Positions 1 to 8,277 of a stretch of 61,027 bases of DNA are shown here, one piece after another. A program made the position numbers and the translations under genes. Every line of letters begins with the position of its first letter. Position 1 is the first letter of the stretch. The DNA is from an uncultured bacterium (GTDB taxonomy: Bacteria > Patescibacteriota > Gracilibacteria > Absconditabacterales > Absconditicoccaceae), in NCBI GenBank assembly GCA_937862565.1, contig CALMFT010000032.1, positions 67,175-128,201 on the forward strand, read 5' to 3'. Below the pieces are notes generated by a model. It was not told the DNA's origin. It did not search any database and was given only the letters and a program-made list of their open reading frames with translations.

Positions 1-127
1 CGTTTCCGACTTCAATTATTGCGCCAACAATCTTTTTAATCGATTCTTCATTAATAAATACCTTATTCCATAATGGGAAAGTATCATAATTAAGAGTGCT
101 AGTTGGCATAGGCATACGTGTTTCCAT
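1..127 (-). CDS. N-terminal fragment of an unidentified protein, possibly an ATP synthase F1 subunit
   Basis: This is the first 42 codons of a leftward gene that runs off the window edge. It starts at an ATG in the context TTTCCAT on the plus strand. The peptide has a hydrophilic start followed by IKKIVGAIIEVGN. That pattern resembles the first beta strand of F1 ATPase alpha or beta subunits (G-x-V-V-D-V), but the match is short and generic. No catalytic motif is inside the window, so the identity is a guess. The reading frame itself is open and begins with a plausible start. Confidence 0.35.
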   Translation of the reverse strand, partial: METRMPMPTSTLNYDTFPLWNKVFINEESIKKIVGAIIEVGN

Positions 128-294
128 GATGATAATACTTTAAGTGAAAAAATAATTTAGATAGTCAGATTTTAGTTGCGGGCATAACTAAGTATTACTT
201 TTCCTTACTACAATAAGCTTTGATATACTATTTATAAATATCTCATCGAGGTAGTCAACAATAAATGCAAATCTCTGATAATATGAAAAGTATA

Positions 295-322
295 TTGACA
301 TAAGATTCTTATTTCTTATATC
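295..322 (+). promoter_or_regulatory. Sigma70-type promoter
   Basis: TTGACA at 295-300 is followed 16 bases later by TATATC at 317-322. It lies about 40 bases upstream of the ATG of the small membrane protein at 365 and is the only good promoter match in the 128-364 gap. Confidence 0.5.
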
Positions 323-364
323 TCACAGTGTATTTTAATTATAAATAGAATAAAAAATTAAGCA

Positions 365-562
365 ATGAAAGCGAAAAACGGTAATGGTATTGTGCAAGAA
401 AAAGCTAGAAAAAGTTCTAGATTGAATGATTCACAAGCAAGTTTAGAACAAAAAAAGATTAGCATCGATGCTACCAGTCTCCATAAAATTGCATGGGTAG
501 CTGGTATCCTCTTCGTAATCGGAGTGATGACTTTTTGTTTCTGGCTTTACTCTCCAAGTTAA
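365..562 (+). CDS. Small single-pass membrane protein
   Basis: A 65-residue protein. The first 40 residues are charged and Lys/Ser-rich, followed by one hydrophobic helix (about residues 43-62, IAWVAGILFVIGVMTFCFWL) and a four-residue tail. This looks like a single-pass protein with its N-terminus in the cytoplasm. It ends in TAA, and four bases later the next small membrane protein begins, so the two are probably co-transcribed from the promoter just upstream. No family is recognised. The frame is supported by the promoter, by composition and by the tight spacing to its neighbour. Confidence 0.55.
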   Translation: MKAKNGNGIVQEKARKSSRLNDSQASLEQKKISIDATSLHKIAWVAGILFVIGVMTFCFWLYSPS

Positions 563-566
563 TGCT

Positions 567-836
567 ATGAAGACATGGCAGGATGAAGAAGATCTAGAAT
601 TATTTGAGAAATACGAGCTACGCTATTTCTATTTAGTGTATGTAAATGGCTATAGCGAAGAAGAAGCAAATCTAGAAATAGAAAGTGAAGCAATGAATCA
701 TCGAATTGTCATTGGTCTTATTGTTCCATTACTATTTTTCACAGTCTATGTATGGACTATTTGCTTTCTCTTGATGTATTTTCCAATTTTAATTCGTTAT
801 CTTTATTGAAACAAAATCGCCCTAGGTTATTCCTAG
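567..836 (+). CDS. Small acidic membrane protein
   Basis: An 89-residue protein when TGA at 807-809 is read as glycine; the true stop is TAG at 834-836. The N-terminal half is strongly acidic (KTWQDEEDLELFEKYELRY), and a long hydrophobic segment occupies about residues 48-78. It starts four bases after the upstream membrane gene, so the two look like a bicistron. The last codons overlap the left arm of the terminator hairpin. Under the standard code it would stop nine codons earlier. No family is recognised. Confidence 0.5.
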
Positions 837-847
837 AGGCGATTTTT
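813..847 (+). terminator. Rho-independent terminator
   Basis: AAAATCGCC-CTAGG, a five-base loop, CCTAG-(A)-GGCGATTTTT. It is a strong, nearly perfect hairpin with a T-run, closing the two small membrane genes. Its left arm lies inside the 3' end of the second gene. Confidence 0.85.
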
Positions 848-905
848 CTACGCTTATTTTCAGATTATAAAATTATTTTCCATATATGATTGCAATACCT
901 CACAA
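844..905 (-). repeat. Relic copy of the 3' end of serS
   Basis: Positions 844-882 repeat the serS-terminal segment at 2103-2141 with one mismatch (TTTTCTACGCTTATTTTCAG followed by ATTAT). The following bases, CATATATGATTGCAATACCT, match serS again at about 2159-2178 with a few changes. On the minus strand the relic reads EVLQSYMENNFIIGK then TAA, against EVLQSYMGNKKVIGK in intact serS. The two copies flank the repeat-protein gene between them as direct repeats. This suggests that the gene arrived by insertion or by a duplication with its edge in serS. Confidence 0.75.
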
Positions 906-974
906 ACAAAAAATGAATGAAAACCTACTTATTTAGTTAATTATGTATTTAAAAAATATTTTAATATGAAATAT

Positions 975-1005
975 TTGACAAACACCCCCCCCCCATCAGT
1001 ATAAT
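975..1005 (+). promoter_or_regulatory. Promoter with a 10-C homopolymer in the spacer
   Basis: TTGACA at 975-980 and TATAAT at 1000-1005 are separated by 19 bases, of which 985-994 are ten consecutive C. A spacer of 17 is optimal, so gaining or losing one or two C by slippage would change promoter strength. The promoter sits 35 bases upstream of the repeat-protein start. Such a C-run is out of place in this AT-rich DNA. Confidence 0.65.
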
Positions 1006-1039
1006 CAAATCATAATTTTTAATTCTTATATCTATCAAT

Positions 1040-1996
1040 ATGAAAAAACCTACTTCTTATGATCTTTCACAAGATTCACAATCCAAAATTGATAAGATAA
1101 AAGATGAATATAAAAACCTCAAAGAAAACTTCGGACATGATTATGCCAAAGATTTTCTAACTAAATTATTTTCATCTGAAGATACAAAAAAAATCAGAGC
1201 AGAAAACCGTCAACTAGGTAAGAAAAAAGCTGAAGATGCTCAGCGACTAGAAGATTATGAAGATGTTCAGCGACTAGAAGATTATATTACTAGAGAAAAA
1301 CAACTTAGTGATGATAAAGAAAAAGCAACAGTTCTAAAAGAAAAACTATATGGAAAATGAAATAAATGACTTTTTGAAGCATCAGAATCACTTCAAAAAC
1401 AAATAGAAAACGGCAAAGTAGTATGTGGTGATAGTCATAGCAAAGCAGAAGTACTTTATCTATGTAGCCTTCCATGACTTACATTAGATCTTACAAACAT
1501 AGATCAAAATATAAAAGACTCTATCGCAAGCATAAAAGGTAATCTTAATGATAATTCAAGCCAATGTTCTTACAGACATCTAATTACCATATGAGGTAAT
1601 TCTAGTTTTGATTATTTTACAGATGCAAAATGATTAGAAAATTTAACTAGTGTATGAGGCGATCTCCGTTTTATTAGACTTAAAGATGCAAAATGACTAG
1701 AGAGGCTAACTACTATTTGAGGTAAAGCTGATTTTAGTGGTCTTACTAATACAACATGATTAGAGAATCTAACTACTATATGAGGTTATACTAATTTTCA
1801 AAGTATTACTAATGCAGAATGATTAGAGAATCTAACTACTATATGAGGTGATGCTCATTTTGATATGCTTAAAGATGCAAAATGATTAGAGAGGCTAACT
1901 ACTATATTAGGTTATAGAGATTTTCGTCTTTCTAAGAATCAACGTCAACTAGTACCTGCATTAAAAAAGACGGACGAGGATACGAGGGGGTACTAA
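1040..1996 (+). CDS. Coiled-coil protein with leucine-rich-like 21-residue repeats
   Basis: A 318-residue protein containing 13 in-frame TGA codons read as glycine. Residues 1-110 are charged and helical, with a short internal duplication (QRLEDYEDVQRLEDY). From about residue 175 there are five consecutive 21-residue units plus a partial one, with consensus D-A-K-G-L-E-N-L-T-T-I-G-G, six variable residues, L-x. Two glycines per unit are normally TGA. Regular Leu/Ile spacing suggests a leucine-rich-repeat solenoid. No signal peptide is visible. The poly-C promoter and the flanking serS-derived direct repeats mark it as an accessory, possibly phase-variable, gene. Its function is unknown; binding to protein or a surface is a guess. 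Confidence 0.75.
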
Positions 1997-2047
1997 TTTA
2001 ATAGTCTTACTAATACACAATATAAGATGATACCTGCACTAAAATAG
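1997..2047 (+). pseudogene. Decayed extra repeat after the stop codon
   Basis: In the same frame directly after TAA, 16 more codons read FNSLTNTQYKMIPALK and then TAG. They echo the repeat end just before the stop (SKNQRQLVPALKK). This looks like a degraded terminal repeat cut off by a newer stop codon. Confidence 0.5.
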
Positions 2048-2131
2048 CTGATTTTTCATTTTTTCTACTAAAGATATTATTTTTACTGTCTATATTTATT
2101 TATTTTCTACGCTTATTTTCAGATTATGAAA

Positions 2132-3418
2132 TTATTTTCCAATTACTTTTTTATTACCCATATATGATTGTAACACTTCAGGAATAAGAATAGTTCCATC
2201 CGCTTGTTGGTAATTCTCCATGATAGCAACCATAGTTCTCCCCAAGGCGATTGCAGTAGCATCATTCATGTGTATAAAACCCTTACGCCCTGCATCAAAT
2301 TTATCTTTAAACTTCGTCCCAAGTCTTCTGGCTTGGTAATCAGTAACATAATCAGCACTATGTGTCTCACGGTATTTTCCCTGCGAAGGTATCCAGGTAT
2401 TCATGTCTACATGTCTATAATCCACAGCTCCCATATCTCCTGTACAACACAACATTACTTCATAAGGTAGATTGAGCTTTTGGAGAAGGTATTCTTGTAC
2501 TCCCACCATAAACAAATGCTCTTCCATGCCCTGATCTGGAGTAGTAAACGTTTCCATTTCAAGTTTATCAAATTGATGTTGTCTGATCATTCCCTTCGTA
2601 TCCTTACCATAGGTTCCTGCCTCTCTACGAAAAGCGCTACTGTAGCCAAGATATCTAATCGGTAAAAGATCGGTTTCTATAATCTGATCCATATGCATTG
2701 GTCCGATGCTGTGTTCTGCGCTTGCTACCAATACCATATCATCGTGAGTAAGTTCATAGGTTTGATCATTTGGATTGTATCTTCCCATCTTTTTCATGAC
2801 TTCTTTCTTCATCAGTACCGGCGGAACAATAGCAGAAAATGGCTTATTGCTTACCGTGAGATTGTTATCTTTGATAATCTGATTTATAGTTTCTTGATCA
2901 CTGAGTGTTTGGAAAACTCGGTTAACGATTGCGAACTGGAGAAGCACAAGATCATTTTTGATATATACAAATCTACTTCCACTCACCTGTCCTGCTGTAT
3001 CAAAATCTAAAATATCCAGATTGAGACCAAGATCGGCATGATCTTTGATAGGAAAATCAAATGACTTTGGTTCTCCTCGTTTTTTGATCACTACATTTTC
3101 ATTATCATCTCTTCCGTATGGAGTATCTGGACTATACAGATTTGGCACAGACTCAGCTATTTCTTTGAATTGCACTTCAAGCTCTCTTACTCTTTGTTCG
3201 ATACTTACTCCTTTTTCTTTGAGTTGTTTTCCGAGTTCATGATTTTTTGCAGCTGCAGCTTGTTTCTTTTGTTGATTCAAGTCGTCGAGCTCTTTCTGAT
3301 TATTTTTTAATTCTTCATAAACCTTTACAAAAGCGTCAATATCGCAATCTACAAACTTATCAACACATATTTTGCGCATATATTCAGCATTTTCATAGAT
3401 ATATTTTGGATCCAACAT
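2132..3418 (-). CDS. serS: Serine-tRNA ligase
   Basis: Charges tRNA-Ser with serine in the cytoplasm. The start is placed at ATG 3418 (MLDPKYIYENAEYMRK), which matches the usual SerRS start and gives 428 residues, typical of the family; the frame is open 20 codons further upstream. An N-terminal coiled-coil arm spans about residues 30-100. The class II motif 2 is FRREAGTYGKDTKGMIRQHQ. Motif 3 is ALGRTMVAIMENYQQADG. Unusually for this window, the frame contains no TGA: all its glycines use GGN. Downstream lies the repeat-protein insertion flanked by copies of the serS 3' end. Confidence 0.97.
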   Translation of the reverse strand: MLDPKYIYENAEYMRKICVDKFVDCDIDAFVKVYEELKNNQKELDDLNQQKKQAAAAKNHELGKQLKEKGVSIEQRVRELEVQFKEIAESVPNLYSPDTPYGRDDNENVVIKKRGEPKSFDFPIKDHADLGLNLDILDFDTAGQVSGSRFVYIKNDLVLLQFAIVNRVFQTLSDQETINQIIKDNNLTVSNKPFSAIVPPVLMKKEVMKKMGRYNPNDQTYELTHDDMVLVASAEHSIGPMHMDQIIETDLLPIRYLGYSSAFRREAGTYGKDTKGMIRQHQFDKLEMETFTTPDQGMEEHLFMVGVQEYLLQKLNLPYEVMLCCTGDMGAVDYRHVDMNTWIPSQGKYRETHSADYVTDYQARRLGTKFKDKFDAGRKGFIHMNDATAIALGRTMVAIMENYQQADGTILIPEVLQSYMGNKKVIGK

Positions 3419-3511
3419 TGTATTATCAATTAGAGTATAAATTTTTTCTTTTAGTAATTTTTTAGACTTTAAATACAATTAATCTTCTCGGATTCTGCTT
3501 AACAATAAGGT

Positions 3512-4114
3512 TTAATACTTTCTGATATTGAAGAAAAGTTGTATATCTTGGGCTACATTGAGTTCATACTTTCATGTATTATATCTACTGCTCGTTATCT
3601 TTCCGTACATCCGAAATCCTTTTTGTTGTATAGCATCCACCGAGCCAAATTCATAGGGTATGATTCTAAACTGCAGTAGAGGAACGGAAACTTTGAAAGG
3701 ATTGGTAAGCTGTTTGATAGCTTCCCCATCAATCAATGCTAAGAAACATCCTGAACCTTGTCCGCACTCTCCCACTTTCTTAAGTTGAATTTTTTTATCA
3801 GGTGAAGATAGAGCAAGTGTATCAGAGTATCCCAATTTATCAATATTGTTTCTCGTGTTTCCAGTAAAATAATAGTCTAGATCCAAATCATAATTATCTA
3901 CCATATTCTGTAGTGTCTGCGAAGCGAATAGTAACTCGTTATTGAGGTTTTTCTCTTGTTCTATTCTCACTGATAGTCTCAATACACTGGTATATATCCC
4001 GAACATCACTCCTACCAATAAGGATATGATAACCAAGGAAATCAGCACCTCAATCAGAGTAAATCCCTTCTTGAAGTTTTTTAAAAATTTTAAATAAGCT
4101 GAAGATATGTGCAT
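3512..4114 (-). CDS. Type IV pilus/type II secretion-like minor pilin (GspJ/PilW type)
   Basis: A 200-residue prepilin-like protein. The N-terminus has the class III signal KKGFTLIEVLISLVIISLL, with the prepilin peptidase site between G and F and Glu at position 5 of the mature protein. A hydrophobic helix and a globular domain with two cysteines (CGQGSGC) follow. One TGA codon near the end, read as Gly, extends it 20 residues past the standard stop. The size and layout fit minor pseudopilins of the GspJ/PilW group. It is divergent from ruvC across 71 bases. Pilus assembly ATPase genes are not in the window; a PilX-like protein lies at 33.3-34.1 kb. Confidence 0.8.
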
Positions 4115-4185
4115 GGGAATATTTATGATTTTAATTGTCAGGATTTTAATTATTAGTAGCGTATTATCAATTGTTAAATTAGAAA

Positions 4186-4674
4186 ATGATTATATTAGGA
4201 ATAGACCCAGGAGTGAGAAAATGCTGATATGCTTTGGTAAATTTTTGAGGCATTCCAAACACTCCTACGCCACAAATCATGGATTGTGGTATTCTTTTTG
4301 ATGATAGTCCTATTGTGACTAGATTGGATTGGTTTAAGAAAATGAACAATATCCATGAGTACTTCAAAACCCTTATACTTGAGCAAAAAGTAGAAAAAGT
4401 CGTTATAGAAAAACTCTACTTTACAAGTAAAAATCAATCTAATGCGGAGTTTGTGTATGGAATAAGAGGAGCTTTGATTATATTTTGTGTAGCAAATAAT
4501 ATTACTTTCCAAGAAATAGATCCAGTACAGGTAAAAAAGTATATAACCTGAAATGGCAAAGCCGAGAAAAAATTGGTACAAAAAAAAGTTATGCAGTTGT
4601 TTAGTCTGGATGAATTACCTCAATACAATGATAGTGCTGATGCATTAGGTATGGCATGGATCGGTCAATTTTAG
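4186..4674 (+). CDS. ruvC: Holliday junction resolvase RuvC
   Basis: An endonuclease that cuts Holliday junctions symmetrically, working with RuvAB in recombination repair. It has 162 residues, normal for the family. The RNase H-like acidic residues are in place: Asp7 in IIGxDPG-like LGIDPG, Glu75 in VVIEKLYF, and Asp149/Asp152 in NDSADALGMA. Three TGA codons encode Gly (KCGYAL, NFGGIP, YITGNGKAEKK), the last in the conserved VKKYITGNGKA segment that is normally VKxxVTGxGxA. Under the standard code it would be unrecognisable. A strong terminator follows immediately. Confidence 0.96.
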
Positions 4675-4702
4675 AAAAAACTCCCGTTGAAAGGAGTTTT
4701 CT
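4675..4702 (+). terminator. Rho-independent terminator of ruvC
   Basis: AAAAAACTCC, an eight-base loop, GGAGTTTTC. It starts at the base after the ruvC stop codon and separates ruvC from the convergent thioredoxin gene. Confidence 0.8.
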
Positions 4703-4744
4703 TTATTTTTTGATTATACCTCAAATAGTAGATCTTAATAAGAT

Positions 4745-5071
4745 TTAAGCTGCATCAGTAATGAGTTGGTCAAGTTTTTGCTTATATACATCTGCTCCCT
4801 GTACTCAGATTATTTTTTCTTTTACTTCTCCATCTACAAATAAGATTACAGTAGGAATAGATCTTATAGAAAATTGCATTGAGAGTTCTCCTTCAGTATC
4901 TGTATCAACTTTATAGAACTCAGCTTTTCCTGCATAATCCATACTCAAATTTTCCAATAATGGTTTGAGCATCATACAAGGACCACATCGTTCTGCCCAA
5001 AAGTCTAAAAGCACTACTCCTGTTCCAGCTCCTACCAAAGTAGAAAAGTCTTTCATTGTTAAATTTTTCAT
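4745..5071 (-). CDS. trxA: Thioredoxin with an RCGPC active site
   Basis: A 108-residue thioredoxin that reduces protein disulfides in the cytoplasm. The redox pair Cys29-Gly-Pro-Cys32 sits in DFWAERCGPCMM. The Trp normally just before the first Cys (WCGPC) is Arg here, which should change the surface around the active site. The cis-proline loop IRSIPTV and the C-terminal helix are present. The glycine of KIIGVQGA is a TGA inside an ATAATCTGA motif; under the standard code the protein would lose its last helix. No reductase is seen nearby. Confidence 0.93.
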
Positions 5072-5077
5072 GGTTAT

Positions 5078-5341
5078 TTAATTTAATTGAGTTAAATTTT
5101 GTACTATATTTCTTATTATTTTAATTATTCTAACATTGAATTCAATAAAGCCTTTGATGCCATATACTTCAAATTCTCCAATAACTCCTCCTTCGTTAAT
5201 AACAAATTTAACATAGAATTTATTACTATTGATTTCCAATAATCCAATATATCATTCATTCCATTCCTCCATATCAAGTTTCATGTGTTGAAACTGCACG
5301 GTTTTGTTTGTATTAACAACAAACAGTGGAGTTACATTCAT
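5078..5341 (-). CDS. Small hypothetical protein
   Basis: An 87-residue frame beginning MNVTPLFVVNTNKTVQF and ending in TAA six bases before the thioredoxin start, so the two are probably co-transcribed. One TGA (NEGYIG) is read as Gly. Alternating hydrophobic and polar residues suggest a small beta-rich domain. The frame is open upstream of this ATG and contains a second VTPLF-like stretch, so the start is uncertain. No family is recognised. Confidence 0.5.
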
Positions 5342-5506
5342 AATCACTTGTTCAGAAAAAATAAATAAGGGTGTAACTCACAAATATCTTTTTGAGTTCA
5401 AAAGTGTAGTGAAAAAATTAAAAAAAGTATAAGGAAGAAATGACTTGAAGTTTGATGAAAAAAAGATAAAATGTATTAGTATTATTTATCAGTTTATATA
5501 TAAGAA

Positions 5507-6298
5507 ATGTCACTAAAATACGTAGAGCCAATTATCAAAAAATTAAGTAAAAAAATTGGTAAAATTATTGATGATCAAGAATTACAATCTTTACAAAAAG
5601 ATATTTTAGGTCCAAATTTTGAAATAAGCAAATTTTACAAACTTATTTTTACACTAAAACAAAAACAATATCTTATACCTCTCAAAAAAGATCTTTATCT
5701 TATCTCCTATCCTGAAAACAAAAATTTTACTCTTATCAATACCATAGATAGACTCTATCGAGATTTATTATATAAACAGATTAAAAAAGATTGTAAAAGT
5801 AATTATTATATATGATGAACAAAAGGTCTAGAACTACTCATGAATAATTATGATATTATTAACGAAATAGAAATATATAATGAAAAGAAACAGTGACGTG
5901 AACAAGTAATCTCAGAATTTTTCCTTTATTATAAGCAATATGGACTAGCGAAAAAAAATATTTTAAATCAAAAAACCCTTATTAAAAGAATTCAATCTTT
6001 TCAAAAAACTATTAAAATTGGAAACAACAATTTTCAAGTAGGTAGTTTGGAAATTTGTATTTTAGAATGCCTATATTACAAAGATCAAATATCTTCTCAT
6101 CAAAACGACCTCATCAAAAAAGTCATCAAAAAATTTAAAGATCAATGGAATCGAAATCTTATGAAAATTATCATTTCTTCTTGAAGGCATCATACAAGTA
6201 TAAATAGGTTATACAAAATGTCAAAATTAGTAGATGAAAAGTTTGCAAACTCTTGTTTGGAAGTAATTCGTACCTATGGTTTTAAAATGAGCTTATAA
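5507..6298 (+). CDS. AbiEi-like antitoxin/transcriptional regulator domain protein
   Basis: A 263-residue protein with four TGA-encoded glycines, two of them adjacent (NYYIGGTKGLELL). Residues 35-75 look like the winged helix of AbiEi antitoxins (FTLKQKQYLIPLKKDLYLIS), followed by the Y-I-G-G...A/L-L motif typical of that family. In AbiE systems this protein represses its own operon and counters a nucleotidyltransferase toxin (AbiEii). No AbiEii-like gene is next to it; the next gene is a VTC-domain protein with its own promoter. It is therefore an orphan antitoxin or a regulator. The family call rests on pattern only. Confidence 0.5.
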
Positions 6299-6410
6299 AG
6301 CCAGTTATAGTAGTTTAGTTACCTAAAAAATCATAATTTATAAGCTAACGTTTTTTTTGGTAACTTTATTATAAAATAGATTTGACTTTTCAATGCCTAC
6401 TGAGTATAAT
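6299..6410 (+). promoter_or_regulatory. Promoter of the VTC gene and an upstream inverted repeat
   Basis: TTGACT at 6382-6387 and TATAAT at 6405-6410 with a 17-base spacer form a near-ideal promoter about 70 bases before the VTC-domain start. Upstream, GCTTATAAA at 6291-6299 pairs with TTTATAAGC at about 6338-6346, and AGTTACC pairs with GGTAACT further on. These could form nested stems ending the previous transcript. Nothing else is seen in this 180-base gap. Confidence 0.6.
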
Positions 6411-6479
6411 GAATTGTAAACCAATTCTAAAAGGCTATTATAAGGTCGTTAATTTAATTCTTTTATTTTTTCTTCCACC

Positions 6480-7262
6480 ATGAACAATCTATTAAAACAA
6501 TTTGATTCAATTTCTCTTTCTCAAATGGAGGAACAAATGTGATCTATTGGATTAGATAGAATGGAAAAAAAATATATTACCCACATTTCTAATTTGGAAA
6601 GTATATTGAAAGATCTACAAGATGAGTATGTTGCTTTAGAGATAAAATGAGTTAGGGAATTCGGATATCATAATATCTATTTTGATACCGATGAATACAA
6701 ATTTTTTCATGAGCATTGACATGGACTTAAGGTAAGAACAAAATTAAGAACTAGAAAGTATATAGATAGTAAGCTCGCATTTTTTGAATATAAACAAAGA
6801 GATCACGACACTATTCGTAAATTTAAATTCGATATCCAATTAAATAAGCACTGAAAATTTACCAAAAGATGTAAGTTATTTACAGACAAACTTTATCAAT
6901 CAATTTACCAGACTGGTTTGGAATCACAAGTTGTTCCTGCCCTCATTACTGAATATACAAGATCTACACTTTGTAGTAAAAAAAATGATGAAAGGATAAC
7001 CTTTGATACAGATCTTCATTTTACTGATGCAAGAAGAAAAGATTGAAAACCAACTTATATGCCAGGCATAGTACTGATTGAATCAAAATCTTGAAGCTTA
7101 AGTCATAAGGCGGAAGCAATTCTCCAAAAACATGGAGTAGTTAACATGAACGGAATATCTAAGTATTGTTTAGGCATACTCTTAGAGGGAATTCAAGAAA
7201 AACAATATGAAAGATTTGAAAAAGTTCTCGAGTATATCGAGCATATCCAAGATAATAGTTAA
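6480..7262 (+). CDS. VTC-domain protein, probable polyphosphate polymerase
   Basis: A 260-residue soluble protein. The VTC fold is indicated by ERKYI-like MEKKYITHI near residue 30, by YHNIYFDTDEYKFFHEH, by the basic tunnel strand KVRTKLRTRKY, and by ESKSG in IVLIESKSGSL. In yeast Vtc4 the equivalent tunnel makes polyphosphate from ATP; bacterial relatives are usually annotated only as VTC-domain proteins. Seven TGA codons are read as Gly. The next gene is PPK2, which uses polyphosphate, so the two probably form a store-and-use pair. It has its own promoter. No SPX or membrane domain is visible. Confidence 0.8.
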
Positions 7263-7268
7263 AAATAT

Positions 7269-7297
7269 TTGCAAAATTTACTCCAAATAGATATAAT
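7269..7297 (+). promoter_or_regulatory. Promoter of ppk2
   Basis: TTGCAA at 7269-7274 and TATAAT at 7292-7297 with a 17-base spacer, beginning seven bases after the VTC stop codon and 57 bases before the PPK2 start. It gives ppk2 independent expression. Confidence 0.6.
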
Positions 7298-7353
7298 ATA
7301 TTCGTACAAATATAAGTTTTCTGCTTATATTCTTTATTATTAATATATATTTT

Positions 7354-8214
7354 ATGGCAATTAAAATCAGCGATCTTGAAACTCATGGACCTAAGAATTG
7401 GGACAAGGAAAAAAAGAAAATGCAAACTGAAGAATACTTAGACAAATTATATAAACTACAAACCATTTTTCATGCACAAAAAAAACATGCCATTCTGGTG
7501 ATATTCCAATGACTGGATGCAAGTGGTAAAGATGGAGTGATCAAGTCAGTGTTTGGTAAGTTAAACCCTCTGACTATCAATTTTATGTCGTGGAAGGCGC
7601 CAAATGAATTAGAGAAAGCACATGATTATTTGTGGAGAATACATAGCAAGTTACCTCAAAAAGGTGAAATACAAGTTTTCAATAGAAGTTATTATGAAGA
7701 TATATTAGTTCCTACGGTTTTGGAAACACACAGTAAAGATGAGATAAAAAATAGGTATGATCAAATTAACTGGTTTGAAAAATACATGAAAGAGAATAAT
7801 ATTAAAATTATAAAATTCTTCTTCCATGTCTCTAGGAAAGTTCAAGAAGAAAGAATGGAAGAAAGACTTGAAGATATAACAAAAATGCGAAAACATAATG
7901 ATGGAGATCGAGAAACATTGGAAGTAAGACAAAAATATCTGGAAGTTTACGAAAACGTTATCAATAAATGTAATAATCCTGAATGGAAATTTGTACCAGC
8001 TGATCATAACTGGGAAAAAAATTATGTAGTAGCTAAAGAATTATACGAAGAAATTAAAGAAATGGACCTTGAATGGCCAACTCTTGAAACAAATCGAACA
8101 TTGGATGAATATTTAGAAAACGTAGAACAAATTGATACTATTAAAGACTTTACAAAATTAAAAGAGAAATTAGAGGAAAAAGAAAAGAATAATAATAAGA
8201 AAAACGATAAATAG
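7354..8214 (+). CDS. ppk2: Polyphosphate kinase 2 (PPK2 family)
   Basis: A 286-residue PPK2, which transfers phosphate between polyphosphate and nucleotides. The Walker A is FQGLDASGKDG (residues 51-61), and its first conserved glycine, G53, is the only TGA in the gene. The lid region INWFEKYMKENNIKIIKFF, the FNRSYYEDILVP motif and the Arg-rich VSRKVQEERMEER helix are all present. A Lys/Glu/Asn-rich C-terminal tail of about 25 residues is extra. It follows a VTC-domain polymerase, and in a host with few biosynthetic genes the pair could buffer ATP. A terminator follows. Confidence 0.95.
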
Positions 8215-8237
8215 ATAAAAATTACCATATAAAAACC

Positions 8238-8277
8238 TGCAAGCACTAGTTAGATTCGGCTACTGCTTGCATTTTTT
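8238..8277 (+). terminator. Terminator after ppk2
   Basis: TGCAAGCA, an 18-base loop, TGCTTGCA followed by six T. It overlaps the last codons of the convergent adaptor gene. Confidence 0.75.

Noticed and set aside
1700-1920. CRISPR-like 63-base periodicity
   Set aside because: It is the coding repeat of the leucine-rich-like protein, in frame throughout.
2204-3465. Five plus-strand frames of 60-105 codons
   Set aside because: They lie wholly antisense to serS, which has full family motifs.
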